A stretch of 64,000 bases of DNA. It comes from Candidatus Kapaibacterium sp. (lineage in GTDB: Bacteria; Bacteroidota; Ignavibacteria; Kapaibacteriales; HRBIN21). Below, piece after piece: positions 24,896-35,012 of the stretch; the stretch's first letter is position 1; every line of letters begins with the position of its first letter. Below the pieces are notes generated by a model, which was not told the origin of the DNA, did not search any database, and saw only the letters and a list, made by a program, of their open reading frames with translations. The stretch is from assembly GCA_025059875.1 (NCBI GenBank), contig JANXCT010000001.1, forward strand, positions 62,001-126,000, read 5' to 3'. Made by a program: the position numbers and the translations under genes.

Positions 24896-27433
24896 ATGGT
24901 AGTTCTCCTGCTCGTAGCTGCTAGTGCCCTCTCGGTGAATGCGCAAGTGGGGATTCTACAGGGGAGTGTCCAGGACACCGCTGGGACCCCGCTGCCAGGG
25001 GTAACGCTCCAGGTAAAGCCGCTTGGCAAGGGGACGGTGACTCGAGCACGTGGCGAGTTCCGTATGGAGCTGCCACCAGGCCGGTATCGCCTGGAAGCGC
25101 GCCTACTGGGTTATGAGCCTGAGAGTGTTGAAGTGCAAGTCGCTGCTGGATCAGTACAGACACTTCGGCTGTCACTGCGTCAGCGAGTTATCCCGTTAGC
25201 TGGCATCCAGGTCACTGGGCGCCAACCATTTCAAGCCCCTGAGGATACGCGGCCGAGTCTTATAGCTGTGGAGCCTCGACAGGTCAAGTACCGAGCGGGT
25301 GCTGTAGAGGATCTCCTGCGTACGCTGCAGGCACTCCCGGGCGTCATTGCTGTCAATGACTTCTCGTCGCAGCTCGTTATCCGGGGTTCCACGCCGGACC
25401 AGAATCTCATCCTCATTGACGGCTTTGAGGTCTTCAACCCTTACCGACTCTACGGGCTCGTTTCGATGTACAATCCAGAGACGCTTGCAGAAGTCCAGCT
25501 CTTGACGGGAGGATTTCCAGCGCAGTATGGGGATCGGCTCTCAGCGGTGCTGGACGTAACGAACCGGAGCGGGAATCGGCAGCGTCCATTTCAGGCACGA
25601 TTTGCAGCGAGCGTCGTCAATGCCAACACGGTAATGGAGGGGCGACTGCCCTTTTGGGAAGGGTCATGGTTGGTAAGCTCTCGCCGAACGTACTACGACC
25701 TCGTCGTTGGTCCTGTTATCCGAGCGCTGAAGCTAGTAGATGGTGATGTCGCGCTACCCAACTTTGGGGATATCCAGGCAAAGCTGACACTTCTCCCTGC
25801 AGCGTCGCATATCCTTTCTGCACTTGCCATCCTGAACCGGGACAATACTGAGCTGACGACGGGTGCACAGCGTCCACGCCCAGACAGCATCAGCCTGTTG
25901 GATAAGTCCTACAACATGCTCTACGGGCTGGCATGGCAGTGGCAGCTCCAGCCGGGATGGATGTCACGCCTCCAGCTCTCTGCGTACAGTAACCATGGCA
26001 GTGGTCAGTTTGGTGGGGAAGGGGGAAGCGAGTTCTTGCTGGGGAGAGAAGACCCAACCCTGGAAGACTTCCGGCACCTCCAGGACTCGCTGCGACGGTT
26101 GGGAATAGAGGTGCCTCGGCTGTTCAGTGTAGAGGGTGGAGGTTCGTTCGCGTTTCGGCGTTATGGTCTTCAGTGGGAGAGCCTGTGGGAACCTTCAGCA
26201 CAACACCGCCTCCAATGGGGAATTGGGGCCGACTGGATTCACAACGTGCTGAGCTTCCGGTTTGAGTTGGATCCGCGGCTTAAGGCTATTCGAGCCAACA
26301 ATCCCCAAATACCGGAACTCCCTGAGTCGTATGCAACAGCCATAGCCTATCCCCGGCTGAGCGCCTACGTGCAGGATCGAATTCGGCTATCGGCAGCGCT
26401 GACCTTAACGCTAGGGCTGCGATGGGACTACTTTGGCTTCCTACGCAAGGGAGTTGTTTCGCCACGTCTCGCTCTATCGTATGCCCTTTCTGCGAGCACC
26501 ACACTACGGTCCGCATGGGGACTCTACTACCAATCCCCTGGCTATGAGAAGCTGTTGGATCGGCAGGTATTCCTGGATTTCACCCATCCGCGGGCGCGTA
26601 CACTTAAGCCCGAAGCAGCGGCCCACGCGGTGGCAGGGGTAGAGCATATGCTGAATCCAGAGTGGCAGCTCCGTATAGAGGGCTACTACAAGCGCTTCTG
26701 GAACCTCATTGTGCAAGAGCGGCTCCCTGGGACGGTTTGGGTAACCTCGTTGCGACCAGGGATGGACCCTCGAAGGCCTGAGAGTTGGACCTCACCTGTT
26801 CCCGTTCCTGGGGACTCTGTCACCGTGATTCCTGTGAATGGCGCCACAGGGGATGCTTACGGGGTGGAGATCCTCCTGCAGAAGCTCTACAACTTCGGCA
26901 GTCCAGTGTATGGCTGGGTCTCGTATGCTCTTTCGTGGGCATATCGGGAACAGCAGGGGATCCGCTATCCCTTCAGCTACGATCGGCGTCATGTTGTGAA
27001 TGTCGTGCTGGGATGGCGCATTGCTCCTTGGCTGGAGCTGAATGCAACCTGGACGTACGGTACGGGCTTTCCCTGGACAGCTCCGGTTGGCGTTAAGCCG
27101 CGAGTTGTGGTAGAGCAGGACTCCACTGGGGCCCCGCGCGCCAGAGTTGACTACGATTGGCGTGGGGTTGCGTTCGTTGCGGACCGTGGGGGGTTGGGTA
27201 ACCTTAACCGCGTACGACTGCCGGACTACCATCGCTTGGACGTCCGTTTGACCACCTACGCTCAGTGGTTCGGTAAGGAGTGGAGCCTTTACGTAGACAT
27301 CGCTAACCTCTACAACCGGGCCAACGTCCTAGCGATCAGTTACCGTGTCAACCCGGAGACGCTCGCGATCGAAGAACGCCCCGTCCGGATGTTGCCTATT
27401 CTGCCTACTTTTGGAGTTACCGTGCGGCTCTAG
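24896..27433 (+). CDS. TonB-dependent receptor with CarboxypepD_reg-like N-terminal domain
   Basis: 845 residues. A short signal peptide (MVVLLLVAASALSVNAQ) is followed by a carboxypeptidase-regulatory-like Ig fold (GSVQDTAGTPLPGVTLQV, GEFRMELPPGRYRLEA), a plug domain at about 130-230 (VEDLLRTLQALPGVIAVND, SQLVIRGSTPDQNLILIDGFEVFNPYRLYG) and a C-terminal 22-strand barrel ending in an aromatic-rich strand GVTVRL. It imports a substrate across the outer membrane using TonB energy; ligand unknown. Unlike Sus pairs there is no SusD-like gene next to it. It converges on the ABC ATPase, sharing a 4-base CTAG with that gene's stop. Confidence 0.93.
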   Translation: MVVLLLVAASALSVNAQVGILQGSVQDTAGTPLPGVTLQVKPLGKGTVTRARGEFRMELPPGRYRLEARLLGYEPESVEVQVAAGSVQTLRLSLRQRVIPLAGIQVTGRQPFQAPEDTRPSLIAVEPRQVKYRAGAVEDLLRTLQALPGVIAVNDFSSQLVIRGSTPDQNLILIDGFEVFNPYRLYGLVSMYNPETLAEVQLLTGGFPAQYGDRLSAVLDVTNRSGNRQRPFQARFAASVVNANTVMEGRLPFWEGSWLVSSRRTYYDLVVGPVIRALKLVDGDVALPNFGDIQAKLTLLPAASHILSALAILNRDNTELTTGAQRPRPDSISLLDKSYNMLYGLAWQWQLQPGWMSRLQLSAYSNHGSGQFGGEGGSEFLLGREDPTLEDFRHLQDSLRRLGIEVPRLFSVEGGGSFAFRRYGLQWESLWEPSAQHRLQWGIGADWIHNVLSFRFELDPRLKAIRANNPQIPELPESYATAIAYPRLSAYVQDRIRLSAALTLTLGLRWDYFGFLRKGVVSPRLALSYALSASTTLRSAWGLYYQSPGYEKLLDRQVFLDFTHPRARTLKPEAAAHAVAGVEHMLNPEWQLRIEGYYKRFWNLIVQERLPGTVWVTSLRPGMDPRRPESWTSPVPVPGDSVTVIPVNGATGDAYGVEILLQKLYNFGSPVYGWVSYALSWAYREQQGIRYPFSYDRRHVVNVVLGWRIAPWLELNATWTYGTGFPWTAPVGVKPRVVVEQDSTGAPRARVDYDWRGVAFVADRGGLGNLNRVRLPDYHRLDVRLTTYAQWFGKEWSLYVDIANLYNRANVLAISYRVNPETLAIEERPVRMLPILPTFGVTVRL

Positions 27434-28515
27434 ATCGGGAAGACTCGACGGCCCGAGAGCGGCTCGAATAGACACCATGCGGTCTGGTGGAGATAGAGTG
27501 GGAGCCGCTCTCCAATGCGTGGGCTGGGTTCATGGACCGGGAGGCGCACTAAGAGCGGAGGTGTGGCGACTGCCGGGTGGGAGACAGCAACGACGAGTTC
27601 ATGTCCGCCATACTCTACTCCTTCGACGCGAACTTGCCCGAATAAGTACCAATCTGGCTGTGAACGAAAGGTGAGCGCTTCGGCGCGGGCACCTAAGAGC
27701 CACTCTGAGCCCTCGGGCAATGTAACCGGTAAGGGAACATGGCCTTCGCTGTCCGGAAAGTGGAGGCTTCCACTCTGGACGTAGGTCCTCAGGAGGTTCA
27801 TTGGCGGGGACCCAATGAAGCGGGCAACGGTGACAGATGTAGGCCAGTTGTAGAGCTCGGCTGGTGGCGCTACCTGGAGCAGCCGTCCTCCGGAGAGCAC
27901 TGCAACCCGGTCTCCCAGCGATAGTGCCTCTATTTGGTCGTGGGTGACGTAGAGGGCTGTAATCCCTAAGGTGCGCTGTAGGGTGGCGAGCTCAGCTCGC
28001 ATCGCTGAGCGGAGCTGGGCATCTACGTTGGAGAGTGGCTCATCGAAGAGGAATAGGCGCGGTGAACGGACTAAGGCCCGGCCTAAAGCGACGCGCTGGC
28101 GTTGACCACCGGAGAGCTGCCGGGGATATCGTTCCAGGAGCTCCACAATCCCGAGTAGCTGAGCTATCTCTTGGACCCGATTGGCAATGGCTGCTCGGTT
28201 CCATCGGCGTAGTCGGAGTGGGAAGGCAAGGTTCTCGAAGACTGTCAGGTGCGGGTAGAGGGCGTAGTTCTGAAAGACCATCCCGACATCTCGGGCATGC
28301 GGCGGCAGGTGAAGGATAGAATGCCCATCGAAGAGGATATCCCCACTGGTTGGCTCCTCAAGGCCTGCGATGAGTCGTAGCACCGTCGACTTACCACTCC
28401 CGGAGGGTCCAACGATAGTGAGGAACTCCCCGGGTTCTACGGTCAGGGTAAGTGTCTCTACAGCCGTCGTCTCCCCAAAGCGCTTTGTTACGTGCTGAAG
28501 CTGAAGTCGGGTCAT
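27430..28515 (-). CDS. ABC transporter ATPase, MalK/UgpC/PotA-like
   Basis: 361 residues. Walker A GPSGSGKST, Q-loop in GMVFQNYALYPHL, signature LSGGQRQRVALGRAL, Walker B RLFLFDEPLSNVD, switch His in YVTHDQIEA, then a TOBE-like C-terminal part (about 240-350) as in importers of sugars, polyamines or sulfate. No permease or binding-protein gene lies nearby, so the partner subunits are elsewhere or the subunit is shared. It starts 5 bases after the DnaJ-type gene's stop on the same strand, and converges on the TonB receptor with a shared CTAG. Confidence 0.9.
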   Translation of the reverse strand: MTRLQLQHVTKRFGETTAVETLTLTVEPGEFLTIVGPSGSGKSTVLRLIAGLEEPTSGDILFDGHSILHLPPHARDVGMVFQNYALYPHLTVFENLAFPLRLRRWNRAAIANRVQEIAQLLGIVELLERYPRQLSGGQRQRVALGRALVRSPRLFLFDEPLSNVDAQLRSAMRAELATLQRTLGITALYVTHDQIEALSLGDRVAVLSGGRLLQVAPPAELYNWPTSVTVARFIGSPPMNLLRTYVQSGSLHFPDSEGHVPLPVTLPEGSEWLLGARAEALTFRSQPDWYLFGQVRVEGVEYGGHELVVAVSHPAVATPPLLVRLPVHEPSPRIGERLPLYLHQTAWCLFEPLSGRRVFPI

Positions 28516-28520
28516 AGAGT

Positions 28521-29480
28521 TTAAGAGATGGTCCTGCGCAAGCGGGCCAATTGCTGGAAAAGTTCGCGTTCCTGCGGTGTCAAATTCCGGGGCAGTTCTA
28601 CTTCCAGCCGCACATAGAGGTCGCCACGCTGCTTGGGGTTGTCGTAGATTGGCATGCCTTGCCCGCTGAGGCGGAGGAGCTTGCCGGGCTGCGACTCAGG
28701 AGGGATGCGGAGTTGAAGCATCTTCCCATCCAGTGTCCGTAGTGTGGCAGTTCCGCCGAGAACCGCTGTGTATAGGTCTACCGTCAGGGTCGTGTAGAGA
28801 TCATTGCCACGGCGCTCAAAGCGGGCATGGGGAAGGACGCGCACGGTAAGCAAGAGATCACCCGAAGGGCCACCCCCGTATCCCGGGGTTCCTTTGCCTG
28901 GAATTTTCAGCACATGCCCATCGGGAATTCCAGGGCGGATCTGGATTTCAATCGTCTTGTCGCCAACTCGGAGCCTGCGTTGAGTTCCGGAAAAAGCCTC
29001 CTCCAAGGAGATCTCTACCGTTGCCGTATAGTCTTCGCCTCGGAGGCTGCCAGGATAGCTCCGACGTGTGCGACGTGTTTGGGTCGTCGTGCCACCACCG
29101 AAGAGACGTTCAAAGAACTCAGAGAATCCTGTGCTGAAGAGCTCCTCGAGGTCGGGGAAATCTTCCGTCACGAACCGAATCCGGGTGGGACCAGGAGTTG
29201 CAGAAGTCCAAGGGGACCAATCGAAAAACTCCACACGACGACCACTCTGCTGGAACTCTTTCCACTGGGCGTAGAGGCGATCATACTTTGCGCGCTTCTC
29301 GGGATCTGCTAGCACTTCGTAGGCCTCAGCAATCTCTTTGAAGCGCTCCTCAGCAGCCTTGTCTCCAGGATTGCGGTCGGGATGGTACTGGAGAGCTAAT
29401 CGTCGGTAGGCTTTCTTGATCTCCTCAGAGCTGGCCGTTGGCTGAACCCCCAGGATGCTGTAGTAGTCTTTGAACTCCAT
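28521..29480 (-). CDS. DnaJ C-terminal-domain chaperone without zinc finger (CbpA/DnaJ2 type)
   Basis: 319 residues. J-domain at 1-70 with [22 protein letters not shown] and the essential HPD in [10 protein letters not shown] short linker follows, then C-terminal peptide-binding domains with [19 protein letters not shown] and [12 protein letters not shown], and a second domain with [21 protein letters not shown]. No CxxCxGxG zinc motifs are present, so it is the CbpA type, co-chaperone of DnaK. It is transcribed with the downstream ABC ATPase (5-base gap) and is preceded by the LpxH-type gene 27 bases upstream. Confidence 0.93.
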   Translation of the reverse strand: MEFKDYYSILGVQPTASSEEIKKAYRRLALQYHPDRNPGDKAAEERFKEIAEAYEVLADPEKRAKYDRLYAQWKEFQQSGRRVEFFDWSPWTSATPGPTRIRFVTEDFPDLEELFSTGFSEFFERLFGGGTTTQTRRTRRSYPGSLRGEDYTATVEISLEEAFSGTQRRLRVGDKTIEIQIRPGIPDGHVLKIPGKGTPGYGGGPSGDLLLTVRVLPHARFERRGNDLYTTLTVDLYTAVLGGTATLRTLDGKMLQLRIPPESQPGKLLRLSGQGMPIYDNPKQRGDLYVRLEVELPRNLTPQERELFQQLARLRRTIS

Positions 29481-29507
29481 ATGCTAGCTGCTCGAGCCGC
29501 TGACCTG

Positions 29508-30278
29508 CTATGAACAAGACGCAGGAGGATTTGCACCGATTGCAGCTATGAAGCGCCGGACGGGGACGAGCTCCAGACGCTCGCCATCAAAGCTAGCGAA
29601 GAGGGGTTCCTCGGTCAGCCAGCCACCGGGATTAACGTACCAGCCATTGCCAAGTGCCTTGAGAACTGGGTAGTGACTGTGTCCCAAGACGACGACGTCA
29701 TAGCCCTCCGCGAGCTTCCGGGCAGCAAAGGCTTCTAAAGAAGCCACGAGACGCTGAGGTGGAAGCGCAGTGTGCCGCCGGCTGGCGCGTGAGACCCACT
29801 GGGCCAGTTGAATGCCTATGTCGGGATGGAGTAAACGGTAGAGCGACTGGGCCCAACGGCTATGGAGGAGAGAGCGTAGGAGCTGGTAGCCTCGGTCTTC
29901 GGGCATGGTGCCATCGCCGTGGGCGATGTAGAATCGCCTGCCATTCCACAAACATCCTATCCCCTCCCGTTTCGGCTCAATCCCGAGCTCCTCCTCAAAG
30001 AAGCGCCAGTGCCCGAAGTCATGGTTACCAACGATGTAGTCAATACTGACCCCCTGTCGCCGCAGAGTTCCCAGAACTGCCACGGTATCCCAGAAGAGTT
30101 TCGGAATGACAGTCCGGTAGTCGAACCAGAAATCGAAGAGATCGCCGATGATGACCACGTGCGAGTAGCGGGAAGGCAAGCAGAGGAGGAAAGTGGTCAG
30201 GAGTTCTGCCCTCCGCCGCTGCTCGGCACGGCTGCCGCAGCCCAGGTGAACATCCCCAAAGAAGCAGACGTGAGCCAT
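29508..30278 (-). CDS. lpxH: UDP-2,3-diacylglucosamine diphosphatase, LpxH-like
   Basis: 256 residues. The calcineurin-like motifs are in order: GDVHLG at the start, GDLFDFWFDY (the FDFWF hallmark of LpxH), GNHDFGHW, HGDGTMPED, and GHSHYPV near the end. It hydrolyses UDP-2,3-diacylglucosamine to lipid X and UMP in lipid A synthesis, implying an outer membrane with lipid A. A TAnTTTG-type element (30293-30299, minus) could start the operon that continues into the DnaJ-type chaperone and ABC ATPase. The related LpxG/LpxI routes are unlikely given the motifs. Confidence 0.87.
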   Translation of the reverse strand: MAHVCFFGDVHLGCGSRAEQRRRAELLTTFLLCLPSRYSHVVIIGDLFDFWFDYRTVIPKLFWDTVAVLGTLRRQGVSIDYIVGNHDFGHWRFFEEELGIEPKREGIGCLWNGRRFYIAHGDGTMPEDRGYQLLRSLLHSRWAQSLYRLLHPDIGIQLAQWVSRASRRHTALPPQRLVASLEAFAARKLAEGYDVVVLGHSHYPVLKALGNGWYVNPGGWLTEEPLFASFDGERLELVPVRRFIAAIGANPPASCS

Positions 30279-30359
30279 TCCGCTATCTGTTGCAAACTAC
30301 GTACTTTCGTGCTAGGGGATGTCTGAGGGCAGATCCGTATCACACGTTACGGGATAGGA

Positions 30360-31589
30360 ATGCAACCCGATGAGATCATCCCTGACGTGCAGGACTACGA
30401 TCCCTACCAGCGTCCCAGCTTCACGATTGGGATTGAGGAGGAGTACATGGTGCTGGATCCCGCGACGTGGGATCTGCGTTCCCACATTGGTATGGAGCTC
30501 TTGTCGCAAGGGCGGATGATTCTCCACGAGCATATCAAGCCTGAGCTGCACGGTTCTATTGTAGAGGTCGGCACAGGGGTCTGTCGTACGATTCAGGAGG
30601 CACGGGAGCAGTTAGTGAAAATTCGGTCTGTCGTGGCCTATCTGGCACGGCGAAATGGGCTGCTCATCGGCGCTGCTAGCACTCATCCGTTTGCTCGATG
30701 GCAGGAGCAAGAAATCTATCCCGACGAGCGCTATCTGGGCATTGTGGAAGATATGCAGATCCTAGCTCGATCGCTCCTCATCTTTGGGCTCCACATCCAC
30801 ATTGGGGTTGAGAATCGGGAGACCCAAATCCAGCTTATGAACGTTATGCGATACTTCTTGCCCCACGTTTTGGCGCTGTCGACGAATTCCCCGTTTTGGA
30901 TGGGGATGAACACTGGACTGAAATCTTACCGCTCTAAAATCTTCGAGCGTTTCCCTCGGACGGCGCTCCCTGACTTCTTTGGGAGCTGGGCGGAATTTGA
31001 AAACTACGTCAAGCTGCTCATCCGCACTGGATGCATCGACAACGGCAAGAAGATCTGGTGGGACATCCGGCCACACCCATTCTTCCCAACGCTGGAGATT
31101 CGGATTTGTGACATCCCCATGCGAGTGGATGAGACAATTGCTATCACAGCCCTATGCCAAGCGATTGCAGCAAAGCTCTTCTCGCTGTACGAGAAAAACA
31201 TGAGCTTCCGTATCTACCGCCGATCGCTCATCATGGAGAATAAGTGGCGGGCTGTTCGCTACGGACTAGACGGTAAGCTGATCGACTTTGGGAAGCAGCG
31301 CGAGTTCCCCGCGCGAGACCTCATCCGGGAATTGCTAGAGTTCGTTGATGACGTCGTTGATGAGCTGGGGACTCGGCGCGAGATTGAGTACATCTACGAG
31401 ATTCTGGAGATGGGAACTGGAGCCGACCGCCAATTGGAGATTTGGCGCAGAACAGGCTCGTTGCAGGAGGTAGTGCGGTACATCCATCAGGAGACCATGC
31501 AAGGGCTGGTGCAGGATGCAGCGTCTCTTGTCAGCATGCTCCATCCTGTATCTGCAGAGCTTCTGGCAAAGTTTGAGAGAGGCGCCTGA
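30360..31589 (+). CDS. YbdK-type carboxylate-amine ligase (glutamate-cysteine ligase family 2)
   Basis: 409 residues. The family core is clear: FTIGIEEEYMVLDPATWDL, the catalytic acidic LHGSIVEVGTGVC, IGAASTHPFARWQ, HIHIGVENRE and NSPFWMG. Similarity is to YbdK, whose members show weak glutamate-cysteine ligase activity; the real substrate here is unknown. It is transcribed with the DUF58 gene, whose start overlaps its stop by one base (TGATG). The upstream region shows a TACTTTCG element at 30302-30309, one base from the TAnnTTTG consensus. Confidence 0.88.
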   Translation: MQPDEIIPDVQDYDPYQRPSFTIGIEEEYMVLDPATWDLRSHIGMELLSQGRMILHEHIKPELHGSIVEVGTGVCRTIQEAREQLVKIRSVVAYLARRNGLLIGAASTHPFARWQEQEIYPDERYLGIVEDMQILARSLLIFGLHIHIGVENRETQIQLMNVMRYFLPHVLALSTNSPFWMGMNTGLKSYRSKIFERFPRTALPDFFGSWAEFENYVKLLIRTGCIDNGKKIWWDIRPHPFFPTLEIRICDIPMRVDETIAITALCQAIAAKLFSLYEKNMSFRIYRRSLIMENKWRAVRYGLDGKLIDFGKQREFPARDLIRELLEFVDDVVDELGTRREIEYIYEILEMGTGADRQLEIWRRTGSLQEVVRYIHQETMQGLVQDAASLVSMLHPVSAELLAKFERGA

Positions 31590-32500
31590 TGCCAGTGTAC
31601 GCGGCAGAGCGCTCATGGCGCCAGTACCTGAAGCCAGAACTGCTTATGCGGCTGCAGTCTCTGGAACTGCGTGCGCGCTATGTCGTGGAAGGCTTCTTAG
31701 TAGGCCTCCATCGGTCGCCGTACCATGGCTTCAGCGTGGAGTTTTCAGAACACCGCCAGTACCAGCCTGGCGACGAACCTCGGCTCATTGATTGGAAGGT
31801 GTATGCGCGGACAGATCGCTTCTATGTCAAGCAGTTTGAGGAAGAGACCAATGTGCGGACCCTTTTGGTGTTGGACTGTAGTGCCTCTATGGGATTCCAC
31901 CACGAAGGGGTCGTCTCGAAATGGGGCTATGCAGCGGTGTATGCGGCAGCACTAGCATATCTGCTCCTCCGACAGAAGGACGCTGTTGGACTAGCTCTCT
32001 ACGCCGCGGATCTTCGCCTCTACCGGCCGCCGAGCGCACGGGCCTCCCATTTCCAGGAGATCGTCACGGCATTGGAAAGTGCCGAGCCACAGGGTGAGAC
32101 TAATGTGGCGAATGCTTTGTCACAGTTAGCAGAACGCTTGCGTCGTCGCAGCCTCGTCGTCGTGATGAGTGACTTCTTAGACGAGCCTGGCACTACTGTT
32201 CGCGCACTACGGCGTCTCCGCGCACAGAAGCATGAGGTCATTGCATTCCAGGTGTTGGAGCCTGTCGAACGTACCTTAGCGCTGGGCCGAGCAGCCGAGT
32301 TCCACGACATGGAGACAGGGGAGCGTGTGGCAGCCCATCCCTACTTCCTACGGCGCGACTATCAGCAGGCGGTGGAGCAACACCATCGGCAGTTGGCGAT
32401 GGGATGTGCTGAGCAGGGGATAGACTTCGTTGCCCTAGATACGACGGTTCCCTTTGACGTAGGGCTGCGCCACTATTTAGCGAAGCGATACCGGATGTAA
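31589..32500 (+). CDS. DUF58 domain-containing protein (vWA-like)
   Basis: 303 residues, no membrane segment. The DUF58 landmark is GLHRSPYHGFSVEFSEHRQYQPGDEPRLIDWKVYARTDRFYVKQF, read here in shorter pieces as EFSEHRQYQPGD and RLIDWKVYART. It is followed by a vWA-like MIDAS-type DCSAS in VLDCSASMGF. DUF58 proteins are usually paired with a MoxR AAA+ ATPase and Bat proteins, neither of which is present. It is coupled by a one-base overlap to the YbdK-like gene. After its stop, about 1 kb without a clear gene follows. Confidence 0.88.
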   Translation: MPVYAAERSWRQYLKPELLMRLQSLELRARYVVEGFLVGLHRSPYHGFSVEFSEHRQYQPGDEPRLIDWKVYARTDRFYVKQFEEETNVRTLLVLDCSASMGFHHEGVVSKWGYAAVYAAALAYLLLRQKDAVGLALYAADLRLYRPPSARASHFQEIVTALESAEPQGETNVANALSQLAERLRRRSLVVVMSDFLDEPGTTVRALRRLRAQKHEVIAFQVLEPVERTLALGRAAEFHDMETGERVAAHPYFLRRDYQQAVEQHHRQLAMGCAEQGIDFVALDTTVPFDVGLRHYLAKRYRM

Positions 32501-33527
32501 CGGCGCATATCCGGAGGGATGGTGACCGAACCACACTCCCAACGGTTGAGCGACTCTGCTGGATGGTACTGTGCCTTCTTCGAGCGGGCTACACTGACGT
32601 GGCTGGTGCTCGATCTGGCGACCTCCGAAGTAGTAGGAGCTTTGCACCGTGCAGCCTAGATGTTCTGGCTCCCTTTGGAACAGCTCAAGCGGATGGGCTT
32701 ACCGGAATTCCAATGCCTCTGCAAGCTGGTCCGACAGGGCCGGGCATGGTGGAGCGTTCGGGCGGACGTAGTCGTTGCCTTCCTGGTAGGGAAACGCAGC
32801 AGGTGGATGTGCAAGCGTGGTGGTTTTCCCTCTGATGGGGTTACCTTTGCTGGTACGGCTTCGTGAAACAACGAGTAAGCGGTGACTGATGCAGCGCCTT
32901 GTTTCGCAGATCGTCTGACCCTGTTAGGCAGCTTTCAGTGGGGATGGCTCACGAGGCGAGACCCACAACCCTCTGGGGCTATCCAGCTCAATCTCCGTCT
33001 CATTTAGCTTGGTGATAGTCCAGCATGCCAGGCTCTTCTCGAGCTAGCCTTAGAGAGCACGGGTGGGGTCGCAAAGCTCGCGGAGACGAAACTCGACTGC
33101 GGTCGTTCCGCGGTACAGCTCGTTTGGAGCCACGATGTGCACGCCTTAGTGGATGCCTTACCCAGCTATTCCGCGAGATGGTGCAATGCAGGAGTGTTGC
33201 ATTCGAGTGACACTTTGTTGCTGGCGTTCCCCGATGGTTCTAGTCAGCTATGCAGTGCTTGTTCTAGTCAGCTATGCAGTGCTTGTTGAGGCTGCGTCCA
33301 GAATAGTAGCGTGGTTGCTGTTCGCACGAGGGTGAAGAGTGTGAAGGCAGCTTCTATGCAGTTGCCTAGAGATACAGACGTTGGTGTTTTGCCAGAGGGC
33401 TTAGCTCGCACCCTTGAGCCTTCCTTCACGCGCGGGCCCCAGGGGGCTGGATTGAGGCTGGCGGGAGTGTATCAGATGCTGCTCCGGTCCAAGGCTATAT
33501 TGTCCGTCTGCCAGGGGTAGAGGGGTA
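32501..33527 (+). other. 1-kb stretch without a clear gene, possible decayed reading frame
   Basis: No complete gene is evident. One frame, the same as that of the preceding DUF58 gene, contains protein-like segments separated by stop codons near 32657, 32867, 32876, 33005 and 33285. Examples are WYCAFFERATLTWLVLDLA and GALHRAA, then MFWLPLEQLKRMGL from 32660, and LGDSPACQALLELALE and ALVDALPSYSARWCNA around 33008-33160. A 24-base tandem duplication at 33237-33284 keeps that frame. Other frames are also open for 60-90 codons, so this may be chance in GC-rich DNA. It could equally hold the promoter of the downstream regulator or an unrecognised RNA. Confidence 0.35.
33237..33284 (+). repeat. 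Perfect tandem duplication, 2 x 24 bases
   Basis: The 24-base unit beginning GTTCTAGTCAGC and ending GCAGTGCTT occurs twice head to tail at 33237-33260 and 33261-33284 with no mismatch. Twenty-four is a multiple of three, so it would add eight codons (SSQLCSAC repeated) to the frame discussed for this stretch. It lies about 240 bases upstream of the sigma-54 regulator. Confidence 0.85.
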
Positions 33528-35012
33528 ATGGCGGTAGGCTCTGTACAGCACCACGGAGCTGCTAACTACACGATCCTCCTCTTGGAGGATGATCCCGATC
33601 TTGGAGAGATGTTGCAGCGCTACCTTGAGCAGCGATATCGCCGTGTCTATTGGCTGACAGATCTCCCGCGAGCTGTTGTGGACTTCCCTCGGCTTCGCCC
33701 AGATTTGGTGCTACTGGATATCTTCTTGGGACAGTATAGTGGCTTGGAGCTTCTAGAGCGATTGCGAGAAGAGGGGTTCGCTACCCCTGTCATCGTAATG
33801 ACAGCCTTCTCCGACCTCAAGATGGCGGTGCGAGCGGTGAAGCTTGGAGCTGAAGACTTTGTTGTCAAGCCGATTGACATTGAGCAGTTGGAGATTGCTG
33901 TTGAGCGAGCACTGCGTAACTATGAGCTGCGGCGCCAGGTACAGCTGCTGGAGGAGCAGCTCCGACTCGAGCAGCCCCACGACATCATTGCTGTCTCCGA
34001 GAGTCTACGCTCAATCCTGGGACTGGCTAGGATGCTTGCAGCAGTTGACACGACGGTTCTCATCGTAGGCGAGACGGGCACGGGAAAGGAGCTGCTTGCA
34101 CGCTTTATCCATCGGAATTCTGCGCGAGCATCGGCACCGTTTGTGGTGATCAACTGCGGAGCGATCCCCCGAGAGCTTGCCGAGAGCGAGCTGTTTGGCT
34201 ATGAACGCGGAGCCTTCACAGGTGCTTTTGACAAAGTCCATCCAGGGAAATTCGAGTTAGCGAATCGGGGCACACTGTTTCTAGACGAAGTCTCTGAACT
34301 CCCACTGGAGCTACAGGTCAAGCTTCTTCGCGTCCTGCAAGAGAAGAGTTTCTACCGGCTTGGCGGGAAGGAGGAGGTCCAGGTAGACGTCCGCGTTATC
34401 GCAGCCACGAATCGGGATCTGGAGCAGATGGTCCGCGAGGGGAGGTTTCGGGAGGATCTCTACTATCGTCTGAACGTTGCCGTCATCCATATTCCCCCGC
34501 TGCGGGAGCGGCCGGAGGATATCCTCCCGTTAGCAACGGCCTTCGTCGACGAGTTTAACAGGCGATTCAACAAGCGTATTACAGGATTCACTCCCGAAGC
34601 GGTCTCACTGCTGATGTCGTATCCGTGGCGAGGGAATGTTCGCGAGCTCCGTAACGCGATAGAGCGGGCGGTGCTCCTAGAGCAGTCAGATGTTATCACC
34701 CGGGAGACCCTCCACTTCCTGCGGGTTCGTCCGTGGGTGGAGGGCTCTCCAGATGATGTCTTTGGAATGCTCAGGCGGTTTGAGCTGCCGCCAGGGAGGC
34801 ACTTTTTGGCGATTTCCCCTCATGGAGTTTCGTACGACGAGGTCATTAAAGATCTCATCCAGCAGGCCCTGACCATAGCACGCGGGAATGTGACGAAGGC
34901 TGCTAAGCTGCTGCGGATTACACGGGACAAGCTGGAGTATCGGATGAGAGTCTATGGCATTGATCCAAGCCAGTTTTGCTCAGATCCCGCAAGCTCCCTC
35001 AAGGACTACTAG
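33528..35012 (+). CDS. NtrC-family sigma-54-dependent response regulator
   Basis: 494 residues. Receiver at 1-125 with phospho-acceptor Asp64 (LVLLDIFLG), Lys in FVVKP; AAA+ domain with Walker A GETGTGKE at about 181-188, the sigma-54 contact loop GAFTGA at 228-233, Walker [13 protein letters not shown], and an arginine-finger region; a C-terminal Fis-type helix-turn-helix ([21 protein letters not shown]). It activates sigma-54 promoters by ATP hydrolysis when phosphorylated. Targets are unknown; flagellar/chemotaxis genes are plausible given the nearby cheR. It has no adjacent kinase. Confidence 0.95.
   Translation: MAVGSVQHHGAANYTILLLEDDPDLGEMLQRYLEQRYRRVYWLTDLPRAVVDFPRLRPDLVLLDIFLGQYSGLELLERLREEGFATPVIVMTAFSDLKMAVRAVKLGAEDFVVKPIDIEQLEIAVERALRNYELRRQVQLLEEQLRLEQPHDIIAVSESLRSILGLARMLAAVDTTVLIVGETGTGKELLARFIHRNSARASAPFVVINCGAIPRELAESELFGYERGAFTGAFDKVHPGKFELANRGTLFLDEVSELPLELQVKLLRVLQEKSFYRLGGKEEVQVDVRVIAATNRDLEQMVREGRFREDLYYRLNVAVIHIPPLRERPEDILPLATAFVDEFNRRFNKRITGFTPEAVSLLMSYPWRGNVRELRNAIERAVLLEQSDVITRETLHFLRVRPWVEGSPDDVFGMLRRFELPPGRHFLAISPHGVSYDEVIKDLIQQALTIARGNVTKAAKLLRITRDKLEYRMRVYGIDPSQFCSDPASSLKDY

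Noticed and set aside
32501-33527. Stop-codon recoding in the DUF58 downstream stretch
   Set aside because: All three stop codons occur, so no single reassigned codon explains it; other genes in the window use these stops normally.
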